Positions 33,296 through 42,008 of a stretch of 54,022 nt of DNA are shown here, in pieces; position 1 is the stretch's first letter, and each line of letters begins with the position of its first letter. The position numbers and the translations under genes were made by a program. The stretch lies in contig CAZPHO010000004.1 of the NCBI GenBank assembly GCA_964586855.1, forward strand, positions 1-54,022, written 5' to 3'. This DNA comes from CAYLXN01 sp964586855. GTDB lineage: Bacteria; Patescibacteriota; Saccharimonadia; Saccharimonadales; Saccharimonadaceae. Below the pieces are notes generated by a model that did no database searches, was not told the DNA's origin, and saw nothing but the letters and a program-made list of their open reading frames with translations.

Positions 33296-33304
33296 ATTAT
33301 AACA
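33296..33304 (-). promoter_or_regulatory. Extended -10 promoter of tig, predicted leaderless
   Basis: On the minus strand TGT-TATAAT (hexamer at 33301-33296), then 6 nt, then ATG at 33289. This is the same geometry as at eno. Confidence 0.6.
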
Positions 33305-33325
33305 GATTAGTTGATTGAGGCTAAG

Positions 33326-34615
33326 TTAAGCGTTTTTGAGCCGATTAAGTAGCTGAGCGGCAGTCAGCATCATTTCGCCGCTAGTAGCCAGATTTTTGAG
33401 CTTGAATTTGCGTTGCTTAACTTCATCTTGTCCAACAAAAATCACTTGCTTGATTTGCTTTTTACTAAGCGTAGCTAGACGCTTGCCCAGTTTGCGCTGA
33501 CTGGCATCGACTTCGAGGTTGATATTGGCTTGACGGAGTTGATTGGCCAGCTTGGTGGCTTCGACAATCGACTCTTGATCTAAGACCATAATCGCGACGC
33601 TAGTTTCAGGCGCTAGTTTCGGTAATAAATTATGAATCTTGAGAAACTCTAGCAGAGTGCTCATGCCTGGAGCGACGCCGACGGCTGAGATATTTTCGCC
33701 ACCGAATAGGCCGACCAAGCCGTCGTAGCGACCACCACCGAATAGTGAGCGATTGTTGTCTGGGCTGGTGTCAAAAATTTCAAACACAGTGCCAGTGTAG
33801 TAATCCAGCCCCCGCATCAAACTCAAGTCAAATTGGCAGTTGTTAATTCCGATTGCTCGCAGCTGATCAAGCAGAGTCTGAAGATTGGTTGCCAGCTCAG
33901 TTTGAGCAATTTCAGCTGGCAAATCACTGATTTGTTGAAGTTTGATCAATTGGTGAATTTTTTCGAGCGTGACTGGCTCGGCAGTAATCGCTTCCAGCTG
34001 GTCTTCGAAGTCCGCGACTGATAACTTAGCCTGGCGATCGAGTAGCTTGGCTAGTGATCGGCTTTGGTTGGCGTCAAGCTCAAGGTAAGATTTGAAAATT
34101 AAATCAACTAGCCGTCGGTCATTGATTTTGATAATAAACATCGTTTCGTCGGCCCTAAAATTGAGCATAATCTGGTGTGATAGGTTGATAATTTCAAGTT
34201 CGGCATAAGTCGAGTCATCACCAAAAATATCGGCATTGAGCTGCCAAAATTCACGCTCACGACCTTTTTGCGGGCGCTCGTAGCGCATAAAATTGGCAAT
34301 TGAATAGAGTCGAGCTGGAAAGCTAAGCTGCTGCTGGCGGGCTGCCACCATCCGGCAAACGCTGGGGGTCATTTCAGGGCGAATGGCGACTTCACGACCG
34401 CCTCGATCGACGAAGGCATAAGTTTGTTCGCTGGCCAGTTCAGTGCCTGACTTGGCTTTGTAAAGCTCCAGTGGCTCGACTAGTGGCGCGCCGTATTCAG
34501 CGAACCCAAATTGGCGGCTGGTTTGGTGCCAAACGCCTGTGATGTAATTAAAAATCTGTTTATCCTCGGGGTAGAAATCGCGACTACCTTTGTAGGGATT
34601 GACTGACAGGTTCAT
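33326..34615 (-). CDS. hisS: Histidyl-tRNA synthetase
   Basis: 429 residues. Class II synthetase with motif 2 around RYERPQKGREREFWQLNADIFG, the HisA-specific LMRGLDYYTGTVFEI, motif 3 GGGRYDGLVGLFGG and a C-terminal anticodon-binding domain (about 335-429). All signatures are intact. The ATG overlaps the end of the upstream small gene by 4 nt, so the two are coupled. Confidence 0.97.
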   Translation of the reverse strand: MNLSVNPYKGSRDFYPEDKQIFNYITGVWHQTSRQFGFAEYGAPLVEPLELYKAKSGTELASEQTYAFVDRGGREVAIRPEMTPSVCRMVAARQQQLSFPARLYSIANFMRYERPQKGREREFWQLNADIFGDDSTYAELEIINLSHQIMLNFRADETMFIIKINDRRLVDLIFKSYLELDANQSRSLAKLLDRQAKLSVADFEDQLEAITAEPVTLEKIHQLIKLQQISDLPAEIAQTELATNLQTLLDQLRAIGINNCQFDLSLMRGLDYYTGTVFEIFDTSPDNNRSLFGGGRYDGLVGLFGGENISAVGVAPGMSTLLEFLKIHNLLPKLAPETSVAIMVLDQESIVEATKLANQLRQANINLEVDASQRKLGKRLATLSKKQIKQVIFVGQDEVKQRKFKLKNLATSGEMMLTAAQLLNRLKNA

Positions 34616-34887
34616 TTGGCGTCCTTGTCGCTTGCGGCGGCTAGGATCTTGGATTGGTTTTGTTCAAGCTGGTCGGCAATCATGGCTCTGCGTTCATGAA
34701 TCCGGTTAGCGATCATTAGCGTTAGCGCCACCACAAATAGCCCCGTCAGAAGGGGCCAATATTGCTCAATTAACTGATAATTCGCCACCAAAACCAGGCA
34801 AGCTATGATCAAAATCAGACTAGCGGCTAAATTGGCGATTCGAAGTTTGCGTCGAGTTGGGCTAAGTGGTTTGGTGGTTTTAGTCAT
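34612..34887 (-). CDS. Small two-helix membrane protein, 91 aa
   Basis: Two hydrophobic helices (about 18-38 and 45-61) between a basic N-terminus and an acidic/Gln-rich tail. I choose ATG at 34887 over a TTG six bases upstream because a perfect TATAAT ends 6 nt before this ATG, matching other predicted leaderless genes here. No family recognised. It is coupled to hisS by a 4-nt overlap, so its promoter also drives hisS. Confidence 0.72.
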   Translation of the reverse strand: MTKTTKPLSPTRRKLRIANLAASLILIIACLVLVANYQLIEQYWPLLTGLFVVALTLMIANRIHERRAMIADQLEQNQSKILAAASDKDAK

Positions 34888-34893
34888 GACCAA

Positions 34894-34899
34894 ATTATA
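34894..34899 (-). promoter_or_regulatory. -10 box, predicted leaderless start
   Basis: TATAAT on the minus strand (34899-34894), then 6 nt to the ATG at 34887. It lies immediately past the stop codon of the SPOUT methyltransferase gene. No good -35. Confidence 0.5.
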
Positions 34900-35523
34900 C
34901 TACAAATTGAGGTGATTTTGAATCAGCCACTGATACATAGCGATACCAGAGGCGACTCCGACATTGACTGACCGGGTTGAGCCGAGCTGTTCAATCTGAA
35001 CCATCATTTGAGCTTTTTGGGCGAGTTGTTCGGAAATGCCGTTGCTCTCGCCACCAAAAATTAAAATTGACTGGCGAGGCAAACTGACGCTACTGAGATT
35101 GAGTGCGCCCGGCTGGTTATCAACCGCAATTAATTGATAATCGGCTTCGATTTGGTTTAGAAAATTATCAACCGTCGGGCAGTGCACGACCTCGAGGTAG
35201 CGATTAGTCACCATCGCTCCGCGCTTGTTCCATTGTTTGCGACCGATAATATAAACTCGCTTGACGTTGAAGGCATTGGCGTTGCGCACGACTGTGCCGA
35301 TGTTAAAATCGTGGTCAAGATTTTCAATCGCGATCATCAGGTCAGTGCGGCTGGTGTCGAGGTCATCAACAATCGCTTGGCTGGTCCAGTAGCGATATTT
35401 ATCAATCACGTTGCGCGAATCGCCATTGGCTAACAAATCTGGATCGTAGTGATCGCCAGTTGGCCAAGGCTTAGGGTGTGGCCCCACGCCATGTTTAGCG
35501 GAGGAATTTGGGGATGTAGTCAT
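34900..35523 (-). CDS. SPOUT (TrmH/SpoU) family RNA methyltransferase
   Basis: 207 residues. Knotted SPOUT-fold signatures occur in order: motif 1 FNIGTVVRNANAF, motif 2 LIFGGESNGIS and motif 3 SVNVGVASGIAMYQW. It methylates a ribose 2'-OH in tRNA or rRNA; which site cannot be told. The N-terminal 40 residues are Pro/His-rich and overlap the upstream oxidase gene by 29 nt. No better downstream start is available. Confidence 0.88.
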   Translation of the reverse strand: MTTSPNSSAKHGVGPHPKPWPTGDHYDPDLLANGDSRNVIDKYRYWTSQAIVDDLDTSRTDLMIAIENLDHDFNIGTVVRNANAFNVKRVYIIGRKQWNKRGAMVTNRYLEVVHCPTVDNFLNQIEADYQLIAVDNQPGALNLSSVSLPRQSILIFGGESNGISEQLAQKAQMMVQIEQLGSTRSVNVGVASGIAMYQWLIQNHLNL

Positions 35524-37111
35524 TGGCGGTTTGAGCGACTAAAGTTCGCAAATCGGTTGGCTGTTTGACGCCCGGATTGAGGGTTTCTAGCGGGTCAAAA
35601 ATTTCACGAACTTTAGCGTAGAGACCGAGTAGCTGTGAGTCGACATGTTGGTAGGCGAAATAGGTTTTGAGTCGACCTTCGTTGCCGTTGGCACACAAAA
35701 TTCCGCCGAGATCAGAAGTAGCTTTGCTGACTCGATCGATTAGCTTAAACAGGCGCTGCTTGTCGCTGACTTGCGATAAGTCGAGCTTGACTTTGATGTT
35801 GTAAATATCAGTTGTGGCTGAGCCATAAAGCGCTAAGTCAAAATTGAGTTGTTGACCAATTTCACCGAGTGACTTTTTGAATTCTTTGAGACGAACGACT
35901 GGCATTTTGATGCCATCGAGAATTGGCACGTTTTGGCCTCGGCCGACTGGCATAAAGAAATCACTCGCTTCGCGCACAGCGTAGAGACTGTGATAATTTT
36001 GCTCATCAGATACAATCACTGCCCCACCATATTTCTCGCCAATTTGACTGATTTTTTTGTAAAAACGATTAAGTTGGCGGTTTTTATCGGTGTTGTAGCT
36101 GATTACAATTAATAATTCTGGCGCAGCACCGAGTTTTTTGCTGGCGACGTCGAGGAAAGAGAATTTTTTACCGGCTGAAATTGATTCTTTGATGGCAGCC
36201 GTTTCGAACAGCTCGATCGAAACTGGTTTCAGGCTAGCAAAATGCTCAATCGCATCGAGAGCATCGTCGATTTTCCAAAAAGCGACAATTGATTTTGATT
36301 GATTGAGCGGGTAGGCGCTAATTTTCATAATTGCCTCGCTGACAATTCCAAGCGTGCCGGCTGAACCGACAAACAGAGGTGTTAAATCAAAGCCGCGACT
36401 GGTTTTGACGCGAGCGATGTTGCTGTAGCCGAGATTATCTAGCTGTTGGTCGTCAATCGATTCAATCAAGGCCGCATTGTCTTCAAACAAACCATCCAAT
36501 CGACGGTAAATTTCACCTTCAAAGTCGGCTTGGCCGGTTTTTTTGTTGAGTTCGCGCTTGGACAGCGGTCGTGTCTGGATGACGTCACCGTTGGCGAGCA
36601 CTACTTCCAGCTCGTGGATATTGGTGGTTAATTTACCATTCTGGCGACCATAAAGCGCATCCAAACCCGAACCAATCGCCCCGCCAATCGTATGATAATC
36701 AAGATAGTCGCTAAAATTGAGAGTTAGTCCGTGAGAGTTGACGATATTTTCCAGTGTGTTGAGCTCCATGCCGGCCTGAACGTGAACCAGTCCTTGACCA
36801 GCGTCAATATCAATAATATTGTTCAGGTGGCGAGATAGGTCAATTACCATTCCATTACCAATTGCTGCACCGACTTTATCTGAGCCGTTGCCTCGAGGAG
36901 TTAAGCTAATAACAGCCGCTTGATTTTTTTCGGCTAATTGATGAGTCAGGCGAGCGGTCTTACGGATATCAGCTGTCTCGCGCGGCAAAACCACTGAGCG
37001 CGGCACAATTTGCATTACGCTGTTATCACGGGCATATTTTTTACGAATTGCGGCTGTCGATAAGACCTCTCCGGCCAAGTTGGTATTTAAATATTTACTA
37101 ATCTTATCCAT
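35495..37111 (-). CDS. FAD-binding oxidoreductase (VAO/GlcD-like)
   Basis: 538 residues. A PCMH-type FAD domain (about 30-230) shows LTPRGNGSDKVGAAIGNGMVI and TIGGAIGSGLDALYGRQNG. A C-terminal FAD-oxidase domain ends with GNEGRLKTYFAY, resembling D-lactate or glycolate dehydrogenases. No iron-sulfur domain is attached. It would oxidise a hydroxy acid and pass electrons on; substrate unknown. AGGAAA precedes the ATG. It is one of few redox enzymes in the window. Confidence 0.88.
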   Translation of the reverse strand: MDKISKYLNTNLAGEVLSTAAIRKKYARDNSVMQIVPRSVVLPRETADIRKTARLTHQLAEKNQAAVISLTPRGNGSDKVGAAIGNGMVIDLSRHLNNIIDIDAGQGLVHVQAGMELNTLENIVNSHGLTLNFSDYLDYHTIGGAIGSGLDALYGRQNGKLTTNIHELEVVLANGDVIQTRPLSKRELNKKTGQADFEGEIYRRLDGLFEDNAALIESIDDQQLDNLGYSNIARVKTSRGFDLTPLFVGSAGTLGIVSEAIMKISAYPLNQSKSIVAFWKIDDALDAIEHFASLKPVSIELFETAAIKESISAGKKFSFLDVASKKLGAAPELLIVISYNTDKNRQLNRFYKKISQIGEKYGGAVIVSDEQNYHSLYAVREASDFFMPVGRGQNVPILDGIKMPVVRLKEFKKSLGEIGQQLNFDLALYGSATTDIYNIKVKLDLSQVSDKQRLFKLIDRVSKATSDLGGILCANGNEGRLKTYFAYQHVDSQLLGLYAKVREIFDPLETLNPGVKQPTDLRTLVAQTANDYIPKFLR

Positions 37112-37214
37112 CAGTTTTCCTAATCCAAATTTCGGTTAGTTTTAAGCTTTAACATAATTACATTTTAGCATATTTGAATTTCTTTGCGAAATAGGTATTT
37201 TTTACATCCGCAAC

Positions 37215-37244
37215 TTGACTTTCGAGAACAGCTTATGGTAAAAT
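37215..37244 (+). promoter_or_regulatory. Promoter of the secreted-protein pair
   Basis: TTGACT (37215-37220), 18-nt spacer, TAAAAT (37239-37244). Only 10 nt separate the -10 from the ATG at 37255, so the leader is at most a few bases. Confidence 0.6.
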
Positions 37245-37254
37245 CAAACTAGTT

Positions 37255-37851
37255 ATGTATAAAAATAGACGCATTAAAAATAAGACAAATATCAAAGCAT
37301 TAAAGCTAACTTTGCTCGGGTTGTTGGCTGCAGTAGCAGTTTATTTACCAGTAGCATGGGCAGCGCAATTATTTCCGTTTGCTGGTCGATCTTCTGAAGA
37401 GCTGGGCCGAGCAAGCCAATCGTCATCTGATGCGACTGAGCAGTCAGAATTAGCGCCGTCAGATTCGCCTAAGGTCGATAAAAACACCGATTCGGGGGTT
37501 GGCCGAGAATCCGAGAAAGATCTACCGTCCGAATATGAAGGACCTAATCCTAACTTGGGCGATGAGCTGACTGGTTGGGTTAGTTATAAATCAGTTTCTG
37601 TTGACAAATTAATTTTGCGAGTCACGATCGAGCAAACTCTTGGCTCTGGCTCCTGTGAGTTGACTATGACTAACACCCAAACAAAAAAGATTTACACCGA
37701 AACCTCGAAAGTAATTGCCAACCCGTCGTCAGCTAGCTGCGAAGGCTTTGATATTGCTATGGATAAACTGGGTCGTGGATCTTGGGAGGTTCAGATAAAA
37801 GTGTCGGGGTCGGGCCGAACCGGTTTATTGACAGATAAGGTTGAGGTGTAG
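37255..37851 (+). CDS. Secreted or membrane-anchored protein of unknown function
   Basis: 198 residues. The basic N-terminus and one hydrophobic segment (about 18-36) ending AWAAQ look like a Sec signal peptide. A Ser/Asp/Glu-rich linker of about 65 residues (GRASQSSSDATEQSE) is followed by a compact beta-rich domain (about 105-198) with two Cys that could form a disulfide. No family recognised. It precedes the FG-GAP protein by 7 nt and is presumably co-exported with it as a surface component. Confidence 0.75.
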   Translation: MYKNRRIKNKTNIKALKLTLLGLLAAVAVYLPVAWAAQLFPFAGRSSEELGRASQSSSDATEQSELAPSDSPKVDKNTDSGVGRESEKDLPSEYEGPNPNLGDELTGWVSYKSVSVDKLILRVTIEQTLGSGSCELTMTNTQTKKIYTETSKVIANPSSASCEGFDIAMDKLGRGSWEVQIKVSGSGRTGLLTDKVEV

Positions 37852-37858
37852 CGTTGCG

Positions 37859-39720
37859 ATGATGAGACTTAGATTAATTAAAAAACAGCATTTGCAGAAA
37901 ACTAGAATAGCGAGCGGTCTTGCCGTGTTGGCTGTTGTCAGCTTTGTGCTCTATCAGTCTGTTAGCGGGCTTCTAACTCAAGCCAATACACCAGTTTTTA
38001 GCGCTGGAAATATTATGTCTGATGAGGTGATGGGTAACAAAGACAGTATGACAGTGGCTGAAATTCAGCGTTTTTTGGACAGTAAAAATCCTTGCAACAA
38101 CACTAACACTCACATGGCAGGCTGGTATCCTCATCTACGGTACAATATCAAAGATGGTAAGTTTGTGTGTATGGCAAAAGAAAGTTTTAATGGCCAGTCG
38201 GCAGCACAAATTATTTGGGAGGCGGCTCGAGATTATCGGATAAATCCACAGGTGCTGATTGTTTTACTCCAAAAAGAGCAAGGTTTGGTTACGGATACTT
38301 GGCCAAATCACGTTCAGTATCGAACAGCAACTGGCTTTGGTTGTCCTGATACTGCAGCTTGCGACTCGCAGTATTTTGGCTTGAGAAATCAAGTTCGCTT
38401 GGCCGCAAATCTGTTTCGCACCGTGTTAGATGGCGGCTGGAGTAACTATCCGGTTGGTCGAACTTATGTCCAATATCACCCCAGCAAAGCCTGTGGTGGC
38501 ACGTATGTCAACATCCAGAATCGAGCCACCTCAGCTCTCTATCGCTATACTCCTTACCAGCCGAATCAAGCAGCTCTAAGTGCTGGTTACGGTGGTGGAG
38601 ATAGTTGCAGTGCCTATGGTAATCGCAACTTTTTCAATTACTTTCGTGATTGGTTTGGGTCTCCGTTTTATTCAAAGCCCGTCATCACTTCAACACCAGT
38701 CATAAATGCCGAAGTTGGCGTTAGGTATGAATATCAACTCAATTACAAAAATATTGACAAGAGTAAGGCTTCGGTTAAGGTTTCTGGTCCAGCTTGGTTG
38801 CAGCAAGAAGGGGATAGGATTTTTGGCATGCCAGTTTTAGACGGCTCAAATTCACAAAAAGCATCAGTTGTGATTTCTGGAAGTGGTGGTCAGGCCGAGC
38901 AAGAGTTTCATATAACCGTTAAGCCCTCAGTTAATATTATCACCGAAACAAACGCCAAGATTGATTTCAACAACGACGGCTATAGCGACATTGCTATTAC
39001 ATCTGCTTTTGCTGACGNNNNNNNNNNNNNNNNNNNNNNNNNNNNNNNNNNNNNNNNNNNNNNNNNNNNNNNNNNNNNNNNNNNNNNNNNNNNNNNNNNN
39101 NNNNNNNNNNNNNNNNNACCTTCCATGCTGCTCACGGCTGGAATCAAGCTAAGACAAAGTTTTTTGCTGGTGATGCCAATGGCGATGGCTTTGGTGACTT
39201 AACTATGTTAATCGAAAAAGCCGATGGTGGAATCGATATAAAACAAATCCGTGGCTCCAGAGATTATCTTAACTCAACACCACTTCATTTATCCGACTAT
39301 GGCCTAGACGCTAGTAGCGGCTGGCGCTGGAGGTATATTGAGTCGATTCAGTCACCAGCCGATTTCAACAACGACGGCTATAGCGACATTGCTATTACAT
39401 CTGCTTTTGCTGACGGTAAGACTTTTAATCTTTGGGTTTTCCCTGGGGGCAAAGATGGTTTTGCTGCCCCGATATTCCAGCGTACCTTCCATGCTGCTCA
39501 CGGCTGGAATCAAGCTAAGACAAAGTTTTTTGCTGGTGGCTCTGATGGTGATTTGTTTGGTGATATTACCATGTTAATCCAGAAGTCGGATGGGGGGATT
39601 GAGATAAAACAAGTGCGAGGTAATTCTGGTCTGCTTAAAAATAACCCTATTTTGTTATATAATTATGGGCTAGACGCAGGCAAGGGCTGGTTGTGGGATT
39701 ATGTAGATCCTGTCAGATAA
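37859..39720 (+). CDS. Secreted multidomain protein with FG-GAP-like repeats (contains assembly gap)
   Basis: The start is ATG at 37859, since upstream in-frame codons lack a ribosome site. A signal/membrane segment (about 18-36) precedes a Cys-containing domain with PQVLIVLLQKEQGLV and YPVGRTYVQYHPSKAC, which resembles the lysozyme-like domain of actinobacterial and Saccharibacteria surface proteins. An Ig-like domain (PAWLQQEGDRIFGMPVLDG) follows. Then come two 122-residue repeats with calcium-loop motifs DFNNDGYSD and DANGDGFGD, as in FG-GAP/VCBS modules. The 100-N gap lies in the first repeat. Frames before and after the gap differ only because of the arbitrary N number: a 68-nt fill restores one frame. 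Confidence 0.75.
38963..39360 (+). repeat. FG-GAP-like repeat, copy 1 (366 bp expected, contains N gap)
   Basis: It starts GATTTCAACAACGACGGC and matches 39361 onward almost base for base on both sides of the gap. Removing 100 N and adding 68 nt would give 366 bp, the same length as the offset between the matching right-hand parts (39118 and 39484). Confidence 0.8.
39018..39117. other. Assembly gap (100 N)
   Basis: Exactly 100 N, a conventional placeholder. It falls inside a long near-identical tandem repeat, the likely reason assembly failed. The missing bases probably correspond to 39416-39483 (68 nt), or 68 plus a multiple of 366. Confidence 0.95.
39361..39720 (+). repeat. FG-GAP-like repeat, copy 2
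   Basis: Second tandem unit, ending at the stop codon. The first calcium-loop motif DFNNDGYSD is intact; the second has drifted to GGSDGDLFGD. The left half is nearly identical to copy 1 in DNA, while the right half has diverged. Confidence 0.85.
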
Positions 39721-39775
39721 GCCAAAAGTCCTCGTGATATATAAATTATTAGCCAATCCATTGGGAGGTTGTTTT

Positions 39776-40939
39776 ATGAGTCAGAAGGTTTCAATTTTAA
39801 TGCCAACTTATAACGATGCAGACACGCTATCTGAGGCGCTTGAGTCAATTGTTAATCAAGATTATCAAAATTGGGAGCTGATTATCATTAATGACGGTTC
39901 AACTGATCGTACGGAAGAAGTAGTCAAGCTGTTTAACCAAAAGTACAATTTAAAAAACCAGCTGATTTATATTTACCAGGATAATGCTGATCAGTTGCGA
40001 GCTATTTTAAATGGTGCTAAAAAGATCACTGGAGATATCGTAACTTTATTGCATTCTGATGATTTATTCTATGATGACCAGGTGCTGACTAGGATTGCCA
40101 ATTATGACTTTGCCGGAGTCGATGCTATTCTAGCTAATTTAATGGCCGTAGATGGCCACCTAGAGCCAATCAATGAGGTAAAAATGAGTCCATTCGATCA
40201 TTCCAGTGATATATTGGCTAGGACTTTATTAATGTATGGTCGGCAGCAATATAGTGATTCTTTTATTGCGACCAAAGAGTATTTTATCAAGCAAATAACA
40301 GTTAATTATTTAACCTGGAATATACCATTTTATATCCCAATCAAAGCTGGATATAAATTGGGTAGAGTGGAGATTGCTGACTTTATCGACCGGAAATATC
40401 GTGTTCATGCTGATAACTACATCAATAACGAAGTTGGTAAGCTAAATGTTGTTAATGGTGAATTACGCACTGCCGCTGTTCTGATGTCACGTCTAAATAT
40501 TCCTTTTTATTTTACTCAATCTATTTTGGCTAGAATCACCAACAAACTAAAGCTACCTTACCGAATTCACTATTCCAAAACTCCGACCAGGCGCCCTGAT
40601 AGAGTAATAGCCACTATTCTTGATCGGCGGTTTGAACGAAAGCATTGGCAGCAGAATTTATTTCTAAACTCGCTCTACGGTTTTTTTGCTAACCAATGCG
40701 AAAGAACCATAGAGCTGGCTGTGCCAAAAGATGAGTTTATATTCTTGGGCTGTGACATGCGACGCTTCAACAATCAGATATTAAGCAATGATCTATCTAG
40801 TTTTTATAAAAAAATATTAAATGAAATGGAGCGAGGCTTCTCGGTGATTAAATGTTCTCAAGAAGATAAGCTGGAGTTAGAAAATATTGTTTGCTTTTTG
40901 TGTATCTCAAACTTTATCAAAATAGAGGTAGCAGGATGA
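39776..40939 (+). CDS. Family 2 glycosyltransferase
   Basis: 387 residues from ATG at 39776, preceded by GGGAGG; an in-frame ATG at 39734 has no such site. GT-A fold with SILMPTYNDADTL, IINDGSTDRTEE and the DxD-like LLHSDDLFYDD. The C-terminal 120 residues are not part of the usual GT2 core and look helical. It probably adds a sugar to the glycopolymer repeat at the cytoplasmic face. Its stop overlaps the next start (ATGA). Confidence 0.9.
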   Translation: MSQKVSILMPTYNDADTLSEALESIVNQDYQNWELIIINDGSTDRTEEVVKLFNQKYNLKNQLIYIYQDNADQLRAILNGAKKITGDIVTLLHSDDLFYDDQVLTRIANYDFAGVDAILANLMAVDGHLEPINEVKMSPFDHSSDILARTLLMYGRQQYSDSFIATKEYFIKQITVNYLTWNIPFYIPIKAGYKLGRVEIADFIDRKYRVHADNYINNEVGKLNVVNGELRTAAVLMSRLNIPFYFTQSILARITNKLKLPYRIHYSKTPTRRPDRVIATILDRRFERKHWQQNLFLNSLYGFFANQCERTIELAVPKDEFIFLGCDMRRFNNQILSNDLSSFYKKILNEMERGFSVIKCSQEDKLELENIVCFLCISNFIKIEVAG

Positions 40940-42000
40940 AGATAGGGATTCTAACTTGGCATTATCTGGATAACTATGGCTCGCTTGTGCAAGCCTATGC
41001 CTTGAAAAAGACCTTGGATGGTTTGGGGCATGAAGTTCAGATAATTAATTACCGAAAAGAAGCGAAGACCGACTTTTTGCATAATCTACTTCGGGCTGTT
41101 CGTGGACATATGCCTCATCTACCCAATTCAGATTTGAATCGAGTTAAGAAATTTTATCAATTTCAGCAGCGCTACCTAAATCAAACCGCCATTTTTTCTT
41201 CTTTAGAGGATATAGAAGACTGGCCAGAGAAGGATGGTTTTGATGCGTTCATTTGTGGCAGCGACCAAATTTGGGCTTCAACTCGTTTTGACCAGGCTTA
41301 TTTTTTGCCATGGTCTAATGCAATCAATATTGCCTACGCTCCTTCTTGCGTCGTGCGTAATTTTACTGATGAGCAAGAAGCGTTTATTAAAACTAGCTTA
41401 GCTAGATTTAGAGCTTTGTCAACCAGAGAAAGTTCAGGCAGCCAGTATATTGCTCATTTGACAGGACGTGTCTGTGAGACAGTTCTAGATCCTTCTTTGC
41501 TGCTTTCTAGGGACGATTATAGAGAAATAGAGATTGACAGTGAAGAGGCAGGCTATGTTTTGTGTTTGTTGATCGGTGAGCAGGACAAGTATAGCGAGCA
41601 GGTGATTGAGTACGCTAATGGTCGGAAGATTATTAATATAGCTATAACTGATAGGCACCAATTCGGCGAATTAAGAATGGGAGAAGGCTTGGGAGAGCTG
41701 CTGGGGTTGATTAAAAATGCTGATACTTTTGTGACCGACTCTTACCATGGCATCCTGCTATCGCTGATTTATCAAAAGGAGTTTTTCGCATTAAAGCGAT
41801 TTGAGGATCAGGCAACTGATAATCAAAATGATCGAGTTGAAAACATTCTTAGGAAGCTGGGCTTGAGCGAGCGCTATGTTGACTCGACGGCAAGTCTAGC
41901 AACTGATTTTATTCCAATTGACTATTCTTTTGTAGAGAGGGTTTTGGCTAAAGAAAAGCAGGCCAGTCTGGCGTTTTTGGATAATAATCTACGTGACTAA
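40936..42000 (+). CDS. Polysaccharide pyruvyl transferase family protein
   Basis: 354 residues from the ATG at 40936, which overlaps the upstream TGA. The N-terminal ILTWHYLDNYGSLVQAYALKK and GSDQIWAS, and the C-terminal TDSYHGILLSLIYQKEFFAL, are typical of PF04230 enzymes (CsaB/WcaK-like). These put pyruvate ketals on wall or capsule sugars, in some bacteria to anchor SLH proteins. It implies an acidic, pyruvylated polymer if active. Confidence 0.9.
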   Translation: MKIGILTWHYLDNYGSLVQAYALKKTLDGLGHEVQIINYRKEAKTDFLHNLLRAVRGHMPHLPNSDLNRVKKFYQFQQRYLNQTAIFSSLEDIEDWPEKDGFDAFICGSDQIWASTRFDQAYFLPWSNAINIAYAPSCVVRNFTDEQEAFIKTSLARFRALSTRESSGSQYIAHLTGRVCETVLDPSLLLSRDDYREIEIDSEEAGYVLCLLIGEQDKYSEQVIEYANGRKIINIAITDRHQFGELRMGEGLGELLGLIKNADTFVTDSYHGILLSLIYQKEFFALKRFEDQATDNQNDRVENILRKLGLSERYVDSTASLATDFIPIDYSFVERVLAKEKQASLAFLDNNLRD

Positions 42001-42008
42001 AACTTATC

